DNA of 64,000 nucleotides from Dehalococcoidia bacterium (GTDB taxonomy: Bacteria > Chloroflexota > Dehalococcoidia > Bin125): NCBI GenBank assembly GCA_022825265.1, contig JAJDXE010000001.1, positions 124,001-188,000 of the forward strand, written 5' to 3'. The notes under the pieces are model-generated. The model saw nothing but the letters and a program-made list of their open reading frames with translations, searched no databases and was not told the origin of the DNA. Position numbers and translations under genes: made by a program. Shown in pieces: positions 54,525 through 63,789 of the stretch (within the stretch, counting starts at the first letter, position 1; each line of letters starts with the position of its first letter).

Positions 54525-55786
54525 TCCCACTTGATCCGCGACTGGCCGATTCGCACCACGTCTCCCGGCTGACACCCAGCTCGGTGCAGCGCCGAGGCAA
54601 CGCCTCGCCGGTCGAGCCAGCGGTATGTCTCGGCTAAAGCCTCATCTTCATCCAGCTCCATCATCGAGACAAACCGTTCGACGGAGGCTCCGCTGACCTG
54701 GAAGAGACCGGAAGCGAGCTCCTCAACCTCGAATCTGCGCCCATCTTGCTTTGGCCGCACGACAGGGATCTTGTTGGTCCGGGGCGGCTCTTGTTCGCGC
54801 AGTTCGGCGAGCGCTGTAGCGCAGGCAGTTACTACTGCGTCTGTACCCTCTCCGGTCGCTGCAGAACAAAACAACGGTGGCGATCCAAGGTGGGAGAACT
54901 GCTCAGTGATCTCGTCGCGGAAGAGATCAACCTCCTCGAGATCAACTTTGTTGACTACGACGATCTGTGGTCGAGCGGCCAATTCGGCCGAGTAACTGGC
55001 CAGTTCGCGGTCGACCAGGTCTTTGGCGGACACCGGGTCGTCCTGTGAACCGTCGATCAGGTGCACCAGCAACCGCGTGCGCGAGGTGTGTCGGAGAAAG
55101 GCGTGGCCCAGGCCCGCGCCGTCTGCGGCGCCCTCGATTAGGCCGGGCAAGTCGGCCATGACGAACTCGTCCCAACCGACTGAGACGACGCCAAGGTGCG
55201 GCTCCAACGTTGTGAACGGGTAGTCCGCAACTCGCGGTCGTGCGGCTGTCAGATGGCGCAGGAGCGAGGACTTGCCGGCGTTGGGCAGCCCGACGATGCC
55301 GATGTCGGCGAGCACGCGCAGCTCGAACTTGATCCGACGGCGCTCGCCGGGCTCACCCTTCTGCGCGACACGCGGAGTCTGGTTGGTGGAACTGCGGAAG
55401 TACATGTTGCCCTGCCCACCGCGGCCGCCCCATGCGACCACCAACGATTGCCCGTCCTCCTCCAGGTCGACGAGCTGGTCGGTTGACGCGCCGTTCACCG
55501 CCGACACAATCGTGCCGACCGGGAGTTCCAGCTCAAGCGTGGCTCCCGCCCGTCCGCGCTTCTGGTTCGTTCCTCCGTTGGTTCCGGATTCGGCGCGGAA
55601 TCGCCGCTGCCGGCGGTAGCTGCGGAGCGTATTCAGTTGCCCGTTGGCCACGACGACCACGTCGCCGCCGCGGCCGCCGCGGCCGCCATCGGGCCCGCCG
55701 CGAGGCACGAACTTCTCGCGGCGGAATGACACGGCGCCGCGGCCGCCGGCACCGCCTTCAACCTCGATCTCTACGGCATCAATCAT
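54512..55786 (-). CDS. obg: Obg/CgtA GTPase
   Basis: A 424-residue protein. The N-terminal Obg fold is Gly/Arg rich: GGAGGRGAVSFRREKFVPRGG at about 9-29 (broken here by a long glycine pattern), continuing through GGRGGDVVVVA. The G domain has GLPNAGKSSLL near 167-177, LPGLIEGAADGAGLGHAFLRH near 218-238 and NKVDLEEV near 290. A C-terminal OCT-type domain follows, ending RIGQSRIKWEW. Obg is a ribosome-assembly and stress GTPase. Overlaps nadD. Confidence 0.95.
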   Translation of the reverse strand: MIDAVEIEVEGGAGGRGAVSFRREKFVPRGGPDGGRGGRGGDVVVVANGQLNTLRSYRRQRRFRAESGTNGGTNQKRGRAGATLELELPVGTIVSAVNGASTDQLVDLEEDGQSLVVAWGGRGGQGNMYFRSSTNQTPRVAQKGEPGERRRIKFELRVLADIGIVGLPNAGKSSLLRHLTAARPRVADYPFTTLEPHLGVVSVGWDEFVMADLPGLIEGAADGAGLGHAFLRHTSRTRLLVHLIDGSQDDPVSAKDLVDRELASYSAELAARPQIVVVNKVDLEEVDLFRDEITEQFSHLGSPPLFCSAATGEGTDAVVTACATALAELREQEPPRTNKIPVVRPKQDGRRFEVEELASGLFQVSGASVERFVSMMELDEDEALAETYRWLDRRGVASALHRAGCQPGDVVRIGQSRIKWEWER

Positions 55787-56070
55787 GAATCGAGTTTATC
55801 CACACGCTCGACCGGCGCTCCGGATCAGGACAATTGAGGTCAGTGGTGAGGTATAGAGATACGTCGTTGTTGCTGTAGGTGCTGAGGGAAATGGGGATAA
55901 GGAAGGAAGGGCGCCAACTGTGCTGGCCTGATGGAGAGTCTCATTGTTGGGTTGGCGTGGAGCACTTGGCGACCTCGATGGATGCCAGGTTGAAAGCGTG
56001 TGGAAGAGACGGGCACCGGGACACGGAAGCGCTTTGCTTTCTGCATCAATGTTGGACAAGAGAGGAGAGG
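55787..56070. other. Intergenic stretch between obg and dnaA, with one DnaA box (weak oriC candidate)
   Basis: 284 bases without a gene. TTATCCACA, a perfect consensus DnaA box, is at 55796-55804, nine bases beyond the obg start. A TTATCCCCA-like box (one mismatch, minus strand) lies near 55893-55901. Nothing else resembles the box. An origin usually has several, so replication origin function is doubtful; the box may instead regulate obg. Confidence 0.35.
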
Positions 56071-57477
56071 CTAGAGATGCAGGCGGGAGCGGATCTCGGA
56101 GATCTGCTGGATCCACCACTGGGCTTCGGCATCGGTGGAGTTTGAGAGCAGCTTCTCGACCTTGTCTCGGCCGTGGAGCACCGTTGAGTGGTCTCGCCCA
56201 CCGAGCGCTTCACCAATGGCGTTGAGCGACAGGTCGGTGTGGTGGCAGGCCAGGTACATCACCAACTGGCGAGCTCGGGCAGTGCGCCGGTCCTTACGAG
56301 GGGCCGTGAACAGGTCGGGCGCGACCCCGGTGAGATCTGAGGTTGCTGCGATGAGTTCGGCTACGGTCGGCTTGGCCTTGCGCGACTCTTCAGGGATGTG
56401 GCCGGCCAAGGCGCGCATCACGATGCCCGGTGTCACTGGCGATCGTTCGCTCTCTGCGAAGACACGAACACGCTGGAGCGCTCCGAGTAACGAGCGGACG
56501 TTGGTGCCGCCGCGCTCAGCGATCATCAGGATCGTCGCTTCGTCGATATGCATGTCCCAGTCACGAATCTTGCGCTGCAGGATCGCCATCCTGAGTTCGA
56601 CGTCTGGGGGATTGATTTCGACAACGAGGCCGCCCTCGAACCGTGTAACCAGCCGCTCGCCGAGACCAGTCAGGAGCCGAGGCGGCAGGTCGGAGGCAAT
56701 CACGATCTGGCGCCCGCGCTGGTGCAGCGCGTTAAAGACATTGAAGAACTCGTCTTGCGTCTGGACCTTGCCGCCGAGCTTTTGCACATCGTCGATGATC
56801 AGGACCTCGGCCGACTCGTACTTCTCCTGGAAAGCGGCCCGCTCTCCGGCGCCGACACTGTTGACGAACTGGCGGACGTAGGACTCGGTGTCGACGAGCA
56901 CGGTGTAGTGCGACTGCATCGTCACGTGGGCGATGGCGTGCAGCAGGTGGGTCTTTCCCAGGCCGGAGTTGGCGTAGATAAAGAGCGGATTGGTGTCTTC
57001 GCCAGGATGGAACGCGACTCGGCGCGAGGCGGTGACGGCGATCTGGTTGGATGTGCCCTCAACAAATCGCTCAAACGTTGCCTGGTTGAGCACTGCCGGA
57101 CGACTGCGCGCCGGCTGGATTGGCAAGCTGCGATCGCCGGCGAGGGGACTGTCCGATACCGGCAAGTCGAGCGCAGGTGTGACCGGCTCAGGTCTCGCGG
57201 CGACACGCAGTTCGATCTCAATCGGCCGACCGGCTGCCTGCCGAACAGCCGAGGCAAGTTGCGGGTAGTAGCTGCCCCGCAGAGTTTCGAGCTTGATTAC
57301 GGTCGGCACGCCGACATGCAACACACCTCCGCGAATTTCGATGGCGTGGGTCTCGGCGAACCAGGTTTCGTAGGTTTCTCGGTCGAGCGCATCCCGCAAT
57401 ACCTCAAGGGTGCGCTGCCAGATGGCTCGATGGTCCGAGTGGGGATCGTTGAATGAGCGGGCGGACCGGGTGACCAT
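56071..57477 (-). CDS. dnaA: Chromosomal replication initiator protein DnaA
   Basis: A 468-residue protein. Domain I is at about 15-90 (IWQRTLEVLRDALDRETYETWF), domain II is a short variable linker, and domain III AAA+ follows with Walker A YANSGLGKTHLLHAI near 167-181 and Walker B VLIIDDVQKLGG near 230-241. The domain IV DNA-binding helix-turn-helix ends with the signature GRDHSTVLHGRDKVEKLL near 430-447. Start ATG 57477. Upstream and downstream neighbours are coaX and obg, not dnaN, so this locus is not the standard dnaA-dnaN-recF order. Confidence 0.96.
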   Translation of the reverse strand: MVTRSARSFNDPHSDHRAIWQRTLEVLRDALDRETYETWFAETHAIEIRGGVLHVGVPTVIKLETLRGSYYPQLASAVRQAAGRPIEIELRVAARPEPVTPALDLPVSDSPLAGDRSLPIQPARSRPAVLNQATFERFVEGTSNQIAVTASRRVAFHPGEDTNPLFIYANSGLGKTHLLHAIAHVTMQSHYTVLVDTESYVRQFVNSVGAGERAAFQEKYESAEVLIIDDVQKLGGKVQTQDEFFNVFNALHQRGRQIVIASDLPPRLLTGLGERLVTRFEGGLVVEINPPDVELRMAILQRKIRDWDMHIDEATILMIAERGGTNVRSLLGALQRVRVFAESERSPVTPGIVMRALAGHIPEESRKAKPTVAELIAATSDLTGVAPDLFTAPRKDRRTARARQLVMYLACHHTDLSLNAIGEALGGRDHSTVLHGRDKVEKLLSNSTDAEAQWWIQQISEIRSRLHL

Positions 57478-57870
57478 GCCGATGACGCCTCCTTATGGCA
57501 ACGACCAACAACGTGATACACGCGACCCCGACGGTGAGCACCAGATTTGCCGCTCGGTGGAGGGGCTGCTTGAGGGAACATACTAACCAGCATCTGCGCA
57601 CACAACAGCTACGCGCGGAACCTTCTGAAGCTGGCTCTCGACCAGATAAACCATCCACTGTTTCCGCAAGCTGTCCACATCGAGGATGCCGAGAGCTTGA
57701 CAGGCGATGTCCTGTAATCAAGACGCCCAGGATCCCGCTCAGATCCGCTAGCTCTCATGCCGATAGCGATCCCGCCTAGAATGCGCGAGATACGTGGCAA
57801 GGATCCGATCGCGCACTCGAGCACCTGCTTGGGTCGGCCACGATGAACGGGCCGGGAAGGACAGCGAGTG
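57478..57870. other. Intergenic region between dnaA and coaX (divergent promoters)
   Basis: About 390 bases without a protein gene; it must carry the promoters of dnaA (left) and coaX (right). A CTGTCCACA (two mismatches from the DnaA box) is at 57671-57679, and a palindrome is at 57696. A TAGAAT hexamer at about 57777 could be a -10 box for coaX, with no good -35. No tRNA or small RNA could be recognised. Confidence 0.5.
57696..57722. promoter_or_regulatory. Interrupted palindrome CTTGACAGG...CCTGTAATCAAG
   Basis: CTTGA and TCAAG, with inner CAGG and CCTG around a six-base centre, form an operator-like palindrome. It also includes a TTGACA hexamer. It lies midway between dnaA and coaX and may control either; no binding protein is suggested by the sequence. 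Confidence 0.35.
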
Positions 57871-58647
57871 ATGTTGATCGCCATCGACATCGGCAACACC
57901 ACCCTTCAAATCGGCGTGTTTAACGATCGTAAAATTGTTCATACTTGGCGACTGGCGACGCAGCATGACCGTCTGGCTGACGAATACGGCATCTTCGTCG
58001 CGTCGCTCCTGCGCTACGAAGGCATCCAGATTGCCCAGATTGATGGCGCGATCATCTCGTCGGTGGTTCCAGCGCTCGCGCCGGTGTTCCAGGAGGTCTG
58101 CCGCAAGTTCCTCCGTACCGAGCCGCTGCTGGTCTCCACGCATATGCGGAAGCCGGTCAGAATCGGCATCGAGCACACCGAGGAGCTGGGAGCCGACCGG
58201 ATTGTCGACGCCGTTGCGGCACTTTCGCGCTATGGTCCGCCGCCCCTCATCGTGGTCGATTTCGGCACAGCCACGGTCTTTGATGCGATCAATGAGCACG
58301 GTGTCTACGTAGGCGGCGCGATTTCACCAGGCATCGGGATTTCGACAGATGCCCTCTTTGATCGGGCGAGCAGACTGGCGAGGATTGATCTCGACCGTCC
58401 GCCTGCTGCGATCGGCACGCGGACCGAGACGGCGTTGCAAAGCGGAATCTTGTACGGCTATGTGGGGCTCGTGGAGGGGATCATCGACCGGTTCCGTCAG
58501 GAGCTCGGCAAAGCGACTGTCGTTGCCACCGGCGGCTGGGCGCCGCGCATCGCTGAAGAAACGGACATCCTCGACATCGTCGACGAAGACTTGATCCTCT
58601 GGGGCCTGCGCGAGCTCTACTACTACAACGCCGAAGGCACCCCGTGA
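57871..58647 (+). CDS. coaX: Type III pantothenate kinase
   Basis: A 258-residue protein. It starts LIAIDIGNTTLQIGVF (phosphate-1 motif), has GADRIVDAVAALSRYG near 108-123 (substrate site) and VVDFGTATVFDAINEHGVYVGGAISPGIG near 127-155 (phosphate-2 and adenosine motifs, broken here for length). It makes 4'-phosphopantothenate, the first step of CoA synthesis. The start is the ATG at 57871; a GTG directly before it is possible. The stop overlaps the coaBC start (GTGA), so the first three CoA steps are coupled. Confidence 0.94.
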   Translation: MLIAIDIGNTTLQIGVFNDRKIVHTWRLATQHDRLADEYGIFVASLLRYEGIQIAQIDGAIISSVVPALAPVFQEVCRKFLRTEPLLVSTHMRKPVRIGIEHTEELGADRIVDAVAALSRYGPPPLIVVDFGTATVFDAINEHGVYVGGAISPGIGISTDALFDRASRLARIDLDRPPAAIGTRTETALQSGILYGYVGLVEGIIDRFRQELGKATVVATGGWAPRIAEETDILDIVDEDLILWGLRELYYYNAEGTP

Positions 58648-59891
58648 TCTCCGAGGGAGAGGTTCCGGCTCCGCAACCGCTGCGCGGACGGCGTGTCACG
58701 CTCGGGGTAACCGGCTCGATCTCCGCCTACAAGAGCGTCGAGGCGGCTCGCCGCCTGGAGGACGCCGGGGCGATCGTCGATGTGGCGTTGACACCCTCGG
58801 CGGCGCACTTCATTCCGCCGTTGACATTTCGATCGTTGATCCAGGGAGAGGTCGCCGCCGACTTGTGGGATCCTGCTGCGCCTGCGGAGCAGCACGTGGC
58901 GATGGGCCGCCGATCGGACGCGATGATTGTTGCGCCGGCCTCGGCGACGACCATCGCCAAACTGGCACAGGGAATCGGCGACAACCCGGTGACGCTGACC
59001 GCGTTGGCGACCAGCGCGCCCCTTGTCGTTGCGCCGGCGATGGACTCGGTGATGTACAGCCAACCCTCGGTGCAGGCGAATCTCGAGTTGCTCAAGGCGC
59101 GCGGCATCTTCATCGCCGGGCCGGCGATCGGCCGCCTCGCCTCTGGGGGGCAGGGACTAGGAAGGTTGATCGAACCTGTTGAGTTGGCTGCGGCTGTCCG
59201 CTCGGCGATTGGCCGCACTGTTGGCGACCTACGTAGCCGGCACATCATTGTCACGGCGGGCGGCACGCGAGAACCGATCGATCCAGTCCGCTACGTCGGC
59301 AACCACTCCAGCGGCAAAATGGGCGTTGCGGTTGCCGAAGCGGCCCGCGACCAGGGAGCGGCCGTCACGCTGATCACGACTCAGCCGCCGCCCGAGGGCC
59401 GCTACGGCATCGTCGTCCGTTCGGTCGACACCGCGATCGAGATGCAGGAAGAGATCCAGAAGGCCGCTCGCGGAGCGAACGCCCTGGTCATGGCTGCCGC
59501 CGTCGCCGACTACCGACCGGCGGAGGCGGCGGAATCGAAACTCAAGAAGCAGGATGCCGAGGGAGCGGGGATGACGCTGGAGATGGTCGAGAATCCCGAC
59601 GTGATCGCGTCGATCGATGCGCCCCATCTGCTCAAAGTCGGTTTTGCCGCTGAGACCGATGACCTGATCGCAAACGCCAAAACCAAGATCGAGAAAAAAG
59701 GCCTCGCCTTCATTGCCGCCAACGACGTCAGCCAGTCGGATGCCGGTTTCCAGGTCGATACCAATCGTGTGGTTCTGCTGGACTCGACAGGTGAGCCGGA
59801 GCGTCTGCCGCTGCTGCACAAGTACGACGTCGGCGTCGCCATCCTGGAGCGGCTGAAGGCGCATCCGGGGTGGCCGGCGCGCTCCAGCTGA
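58644..59891 (+). CDS. coaBC: Bifunctional phosphopantothenoylcysteine decarboxylase/phosphopantothenate-cysteine ligase
   Basis: A 415-residue fusion. The FMN-dependent CoaC half (about 20-185) has LGVTGSISAYKSVEAARRL, the APASATTIAKLAQG flavin-binding motif near 94-107, and the AMDSVMYSQPSVQ loop. The CoaB half (about 195-405) has VTAGGTREPIDPVRYVGNHS near 200-219 and SGKMGVAVAEA, the nucleotide-binding site. The usual substrate-clamp region is present. The start is a GTG that overlaps the coaX stop. Confidence 0.95.
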   Translation: MISEGEVPAPQPLRGRRVTLGVTGSISAYKSVEAARRLEDAGAIVDVALTPSAAHFIPPLTFRSLIQGEVAADLWDPAAPAEQHVAMGRRSDAMIVAPASATTIAKLAQGIGDNPVTLTALATSAPLVVAPAMDSVMYSQPSVQANLELLKARGIFIAGPAIGRLASGGQGLGRLIEPVELAAAVRSAIGRTVGDLRSRHIIVTAGGTREPIDPVRYVGNHSSGKMGVAVAEAARDQGAAVTLITTQPPPEGRYGIVVRSVDTAIEMQEEIQKAARGANALVMAAAVADYRPAEAAESKLKKQDAEGAGMTLEMVENPDVIASIDAPHLLKVGFAAETDDLIANAKTKIEKKGLAFIAANDVSQSDAGFQVDTNRVVLLDSTGEPERLPLLHKYDVGVAILERLKAHPGWPARSS

Positions 59892-59924
59892 GACCTCCCC
59901 TTCGGTGAAGGTCCCGAGAAACAC

Positions 59925-60239
59925 TCACTTCAGCTTGATTGCCGTGCCGTACATGTAGACCTCGGCCATGTTCTGGCCGATGTCGGAGGTCATCATTCTG
60001 GTGCCGACGATGGCGTCGGCACCCATCGCGTTGGCGGAGGCTTCGAGCTTTTCGATCACTTGTGTGCGCGTGTCGCTCATCAGCTTCGTGTAGGCGTGAA
60101 TCTCTCCGCCAAACAGGCTCTTGATACCGGCCAGGATGTCGCGTCCGACATTCCTCGAGCGCACGCTGTTGGCGCTGACCAACCCCAACACTTCGGCGAC
60201 TTCTCGGTTCGGAACGGATTCGGTCGTCACGATCTGCAT
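59925..60239 (-). CDS. YbjQ/UPF0145 family protein
   Basis: A 104-residue protein of the YbjQ family, a small pentameric fold of unknown activity, sometimes called heavy-metal-binding. Conserved blocks: VLGLVSANSVRSRNVGRD near 18-35, GGEIHAYTKLM near 44-54, and NAMGADAIVGTRMMTSDI near 71-88. ATG 60239 has AGGGG upstream; a TTG at 60245 is less likely. It begins two bases beyond the PAP2 stop, so the two are coupled. Confidence 0.9.
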   Translation of the reverse strand: MQIVTTESVPNREVAEVLGLVSANSVRSRNVGRDILAGIKSLFGGEIHAYTKLMSDTRTQVIEKLEASANAMGADAIVGTRMMTSDIGQNMAEVYMYGTAIKLK

Positions 60240-60241
60240 GG

Positions 60242-60955
60242 TCAACCCCTGTTGAACTGGATTGGCATCCTGAAGCTCAGCCTATTGAGAAGAGTCACGA
60301 TCATCCACGCTGCCGCGCAGACGCCAATCCCAGCGAAGGCGTCGAGCGTCCAATGGTTGGCAGTCGCAACGACTGCCCAGGCCTGAGACAGGGGAATGGC
60401 GGCTGCAAATGCCCTCATTGCAGGATGCGTCGAGGTTTGCCAGACCGCCAGTCCTGCGAGGAGCGCCCAACCGACGTGCAACGAGGGCAATGCCGCGTAT
60501 GGGTTGACGAACAGGCCAACTTCCTGAGCTTGGTAGGCGGGTGCGGCGCGGACGGCGAGGGTGTCGATGTAGCTCAGCTCGGGCATCAGGCGCGGCGGCG
60601 CAGTCGGGAAGAGGAAGTAGGAGGCCATCCCGATTGCCGCCGAGATCAGCAGTGCGTTGCGGAACCTGCGCCAAGTGTCGCGATGCGATCGCCAAAGCCA
60701 GACGGCCAGCACGATCAGGAGCGGCATGTGGCCCCAGAAATAGGTCCCGTTGGCGAAGTCGATCAACGCGTTCGAGCCGAGGGTCGCCTCGTGGATCGGG
60801 ATTTCCCAGTCCAGCCAGAGGCTCTGTTCCAGGTCGAGGATGTCGCGTGCGCGCTGAAACGCCTCGTCGGCACGGACGGAAACCGCGCCGCGCACGAGGT
60901 AGTAGACCAGCGCCGCAGCTGCCACGGCGGCCAACTCGCTCAGAAACTCCCGCAT
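60242..60955 (-). CDS. PAP2-superfamily (lipid) phosphatase or inositolphosphotransferase-like membrane protein
   Basis: A 237-residue protein with about six hydrophobic segments. The phosphatase-like motifs are FPTAPPRL near 117-124, LPSLHVGWALLAG near 155-167 (motif II with His), and NHWTLDAFAGIG near 199-210 (motif III with the catalytic His-Asp). This form is that of the PAP2_3/Aur1-like subgroup, which acts on polyprenyl or inositol phospholipids at the membrane. Substrate unknown. Divergent from pepA over 105 bases. Confidence 0.9.
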   Translation of the reverse strand: MREFLSELAAVAAAALVYYLVRGAVSVRADEAFQRARDILDLEQSLWLDWEIPIHEATLGSNALIDFANGTYFWGHMPLLIVLAVWLWRSHRDTWRRFRNALLISAAIGMASYFLFPTAPPRLMPELSYIDTLAVRAAPAYQAQEVGLFVNPYAALPSLHVGWALLAGLAVWQTSTHPAMRAFAAAIPLSQAWAVVATANHWTLDAFAGIGVCAAAWMIVTLLNRLSFRMPIQFNRG

Positions 60956-61060
60956 TCCGCCACGTTATTCCCGCTTGTTTTTCGTGTTGATCGCTAGGAT
61001 GATCTGCATTGTTCCGATCGGTTCCGGCCCAACCCCCTAGAGACCTGCTGAGAGACTTCC

Positions 61061-62557
61061 ATGGACATCACTGCCAGCGGCCAGCCTGCACTCGAAACCG
61101 CCGCCGACCACCTGCTGATCTTCGCCACCAAGGATGACGACATCCTCGACGGCGGCGCCTTGCGCCAACTCAACGAGGCCCTCAGCGGCGGGCTCGAACC
61201 GCTCGTCAAGTCGGGCGAACTGTCGGGCGCCGTCAACGAGACCGTCGTCGTGCATACCTTCGGCCAGACCGAGGCGTCGCGGGTCATCGTCGCGGGTCTC
61301 GGACCGGCTGAGAAGATGGGGCTGGACGAGATCCGTCACGCTGCAGCCAACGGCGCGCGCAAGGCCCGTTCCCTGTCTTCGGGGTCGCTTGCCGTTGCAG
61401 TCGATGGCGAGGAGTGCGGCCTGACGACCGAAGAGATTGCCGGGGCAATCTGCGAGGGTCTTGACATGGGCCTCTATCGCTTCGATCGGCACCAATCGCC
61501 GAAGAAGGTCCCCAACGTGCTGGAGCGGGCGTCACTGCACTCGGGTAACGTCGCCGGCGTGCAAACGGGGATCGCGCATGGACGCTCGTTGGCCGGCGCA
61601 GCCAACTTCGCTCGCGACCTCGCCAACGAACCCTCTAACCTGCTCACGCCGACGGAACTCGCCAACCGTGCGGAGGCCTGGGCCGCTGACCATGACGTCG
61701 ACATTGAGATTATGGACGAGGCCGCCGCGGCTGAGTTGGGTATGGGCTCGTTCCTCGGCGTGGCCAAAGGATCGCACCAGCCCGCCAAGTTCCTGATCCT
61801 GCGTCATCGCGGCGGGGCAGACGAGCCAGGGCTCGGCTATTGCGGCAAGGGGATCACCTTCGATACAGGCGGTATCTCGATCAAGCCGGCAGCCAACATG
61901 GAGGCGATGAAGCAGGACATGTCGGGAGCTGCAGCGGTTGTGGCATCGATGGGTGCTATCGCCGACCTCAAGCTCCCCATCAACGTGACCGCACTCGCGC
62001 CCTGCACCGAGAACATGCCCGGTGGCAATGCAATCAAACCCGGCGACCTGCTAACGGCGATGAACGGCGCCACCATCGAGGTGATCAACACCGACGCTGA
62101 AGGCCGCCTCGTGTTGGCCGACGCCCTGTCCTACGCCAATCACCTGGGACTCTCGCCGCTGATCGATGTGGCCACCCTGACCGGCGCTTGCGCTGTCGCT
62201 CTGGGCGATGTCGCAACTGGCGTTATGGCGAATGACGATGACCTAGCGGCCGAAGTGATCGAGGCGGGCAGGCGGGCCGGCGAAAAGTTCTGGCAACTGC
62301 CGATGTTCCCCGAGTACGACGAGCAAATCCGCAGCCAGGTCGCCGACGTGAAGAACACCGGCGGACGCCTGGCCGGAGCGATCACGGCAGCCAAATTCCT
62401 CGCCCGCTTCGCCGGCGACACGCCCTGGGCGCACCTCGACATGGCCGGGACCGACGACGCCTCGAAGACTCGCGGCACGCAGGTCAAGGGAGCGAGCGGC
62501 GTGCCGGTCCGCTCGCTGGTTCGCTTCGCCGCCGCCCGCGCCGAGGCCTCGGCCTAA
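61061..62557 (+). CDS. pepA: Leucyl aminopeptidase (M17)
   Basis: A 498-residue cytosolic aminopeptidase. The N-terminal domain (about 1-170) is the substrate-gating part. The C-terminal catalytic domain has GKGITFDTGGISIKPAANM near 263-281 (metal-binding Lys and Asp), APCTENMPGGNAIKPGD near 310-326 and the signature NTDAEGRLVLADALSYA near 344-360, carrying the metal ligands Asp and Glu and the catalytic Arg. It releases N-terminal residues from peptides. Preceded by a likely promoter region shared with the PAP2 gene. Confidence 0.96.
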   Translation: MDITASGQPALETAADHLLIFATKDDDILDGGALRQLNEALSGGLEPLVKSGELSGAVNETVVVHTFGQTEASRVIVAGLGPAEKMGLDEIRHAAANGARKARSLSSGSLAVAVDGEECGLTTEEIAGAICEGLDMGLYRFDRHQSPKKVPNVLERASLHSGNVAGVQTGIAHGRSLAGAANFARDLANEPSNLLTPTELANRAEAWAADHDVDIEIMDEAAAAELGMGSFLGVAKGSHQPAKFLILRHRGGADEPGLGYCGKGITFDTGGISIKPAANMEAMKQDMSGAAAVVASMGAIADLKLPINVTALAPCTENMPGGNAIKPGDLLTAMNGATIEVINTDAEGRLVLADALSYANHLGLSPLIDVATLTGACAVALGDVATGVMANDDDLAAEVIEAGRRAGEKFWQLPMFPEYDEQIRSQVADVKNTGGRLAGAITAAKFLARFAGDTPWAHLDMAGTDDASKTRGTQVKGASGVPVRSLVRFAAARAEASA

Positions 62558-62594
62558 ACTGCAAGCGGCGAGCTAGCTAGGAAGAGGCCCAATC

Positions 62595-62936
62595 ATGGCC
62601 GAGTTTGAACGCCTGACCGACCTTCCTGAGGAGGAAGAGCGCGCACTGCGGGACCAGTACCGGGCTGAAATGACGGAGCTCGCTGACAAGTTCTGCGAAG
62701 AGCGCGGCTACATCCTGATGAACGCCGATCAGACGATCGAAGACTTCGTCAACATGCGGATGCGCTTCGGCAAGTTCTATTGCCCCTGTCAACCGGCCAA
62801 CAACGACGACACGATCTGCGTCTGCGAACCGGTCCTCAACGGCCTGGTTGACTTCGAGGGCACCTGCTTCTGCAACTTCTTCACCCTGCCCGAAGGTAAG
62901 ACCGCGATCAAGGACGAGGTTGCCCTGGATCTCTAG
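62595..62936 (+). CDS. Ferredoxin-thioredoxin reductase catalytic-chain-like protein
   Basis: A 113-residue protein with the FTR beta-chain cysteine pattern: KFCEERGY near 34, KFYCPCQPANNDDTICVC with CPC and CVC near 61-76, and GTCFCNFF near 90-97. In FTR these Cys hold a [4Fe-4S] cluster and an adjacent redox disulfide that reduces thioredoxin. No alpha chain or ferredoxin gene is adjacent. Non-photosynthetic organisms do have such proteins, so electrons could come from another ferredoxin. The gene has GAAGAGG before the ATG and shares a CTAG stop with the next convergent gene. Confidence 0.85.
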   Translation: MAEFERLTDLPEEEERALRDQYRAEMTELADKFCEERGYILMNADQTIEDFVNMRMRFGKFYCPCQPANNDDTICVCEPVLNGLVDFEGTCFCNFFTLPEGKTAIKDEVALDL

Positions 62937-63265
62937 TTGTGGTGCTGGAAGATCGGCAACGGCGCCAGCGGCGCATAGATCTCGACTGAGAGTTCGTATA
63001 CCTGGTCGGCCCAGGAATCCCAGTCCCGGCGCGCGACCTGGGCTTGCTCGGACGAGAGAGCAGCCTGCACGACCGATTCGTCCTCGAAGGTGTAGCCCAT
63101 CAGGTGGGCGCCGGCGATCGGGTCCGAGCCTCGCACGCGGAAGGCGGAGACGATTCCGGGAATCTCGAGCACATGCGGCAGGTGCGTACGTCGGTGCCAG
63201 TCCTCGAACTCCTCCAGGATCATCGGGTCGAGGCGCGCCCGGACGATCATGATCGGATGTGTCAT
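62933..63265 (-). CDS. EthD/dimeric alpha-beta barrel-like small protein
   Basis: A 110-residue protein from the ATG at 63265 (63277 is possible). It starts PIMIVRARLDPMILEEFEDWHRR (broken here for length at about residue 20), continues with HLPHVLEIPGIVSAFRVRG and MGYTFEDESVVQAAL, and ends APLPIFQHHN. The EFEDWHRRTHLPHV segment is like the EthD/stress-responsive dimeric barrel families, and the gene may be related to the 248-residue EthD protein at 674. Function unknown. Convergent with the FTR-like gene. Confidence 0.75.
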   Translation of the reverse strand: MTHPIMIVRARLDPMILEEFEDWHRRTHLPHVLEIPGIVSAFRVRGSDPIAGAHLMGYTFEDESVVQAALSSEQAQVARRDWDSWADQVYELSVEIYAPLAPLPIFQHHN

Positions 63266-63391
63266 CAGTACCGCCATGTTGCGCAGTGTCGCATACGTCA
63301 CCGACGCTGAGAGGCCGTCCGAGGGTCGGGCCGCATGGGTCTGGTAAGGTCTAGGCAACGAGACGACACAGCGACACGATGCAGCGCAGCG

Positions 63392-63412
63392 GTCTCCGTT
63401 CAAGCCGGAGAC
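63392..63412 (+). promoter_or_regulatory. Leader hairpin upstream of rpsO
   Basis: GTCTCCG-TTCAAGC-CGGAGAC is a perfect 7-bp stem with a seven-base loop, about 110 bases before the rpsO ATG. Ribosomal protein S15 often regulates its own mRNA through leader structures, so this may be part of such an element, though no known S15 leader class was matched. Confidence 0.5.
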
Positions 63413-63522
63413 AGGCGGGGAGCGGACGGCTTGGACAGCCGCCAGCCGCGACGACGAGAGTCACGACCCAATCCAGCCCGTCGCGCATCATCGCCACATG
63501 GCCCACGTGGATAGGTGCACCC

Positions 63523-63789
63523 ATGCTGAGCAAAGATGAGAAAGCAGCCATTGCCGAGCGCTTCGGACAGCACGAAAACGACACTGGCTCGCCCGAGGTC
63601 CAGATCGCACAGCTGACCGAGCGGATCTCACGGCTGACCGACCACCTGCGCGAACACCGGCACGACTACCACACGCGGCGCGCCCTGATGAAGCTCGTCG
63701 GCCAGCGACGCCGCCAGCTTCGCTACCTCAACCGCGAGGATGTGAACCGCTACTCCACGCTGGTCAGCGAACTGGGTCTGCGCCGCTAA
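63523..63789 (+). CDS. rpsO: 30S ribosomal protein S15
   Basis: An 88-residue protein of exactly the usual length. It begins [27 protein letters not shown] (broken in use at residue 20), and has the 16S rRNA-binding segment [28 protein letters not shown]15 binds the central domain of 16S rRNA early in 30S assembly. It is followed after about 170 bases by pnp, the conserved rpsO-pnp order. The start at 63523 was chosen by family length. Confidence 0.97.
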   Translation: MLSKDEKAAIAERFGQHENDTGSPEVQIAQLTERISRLTDHLREHRHDYHTRRALMKLVGQRRRQLRYLNREDVNRYSTLVSELGLRR

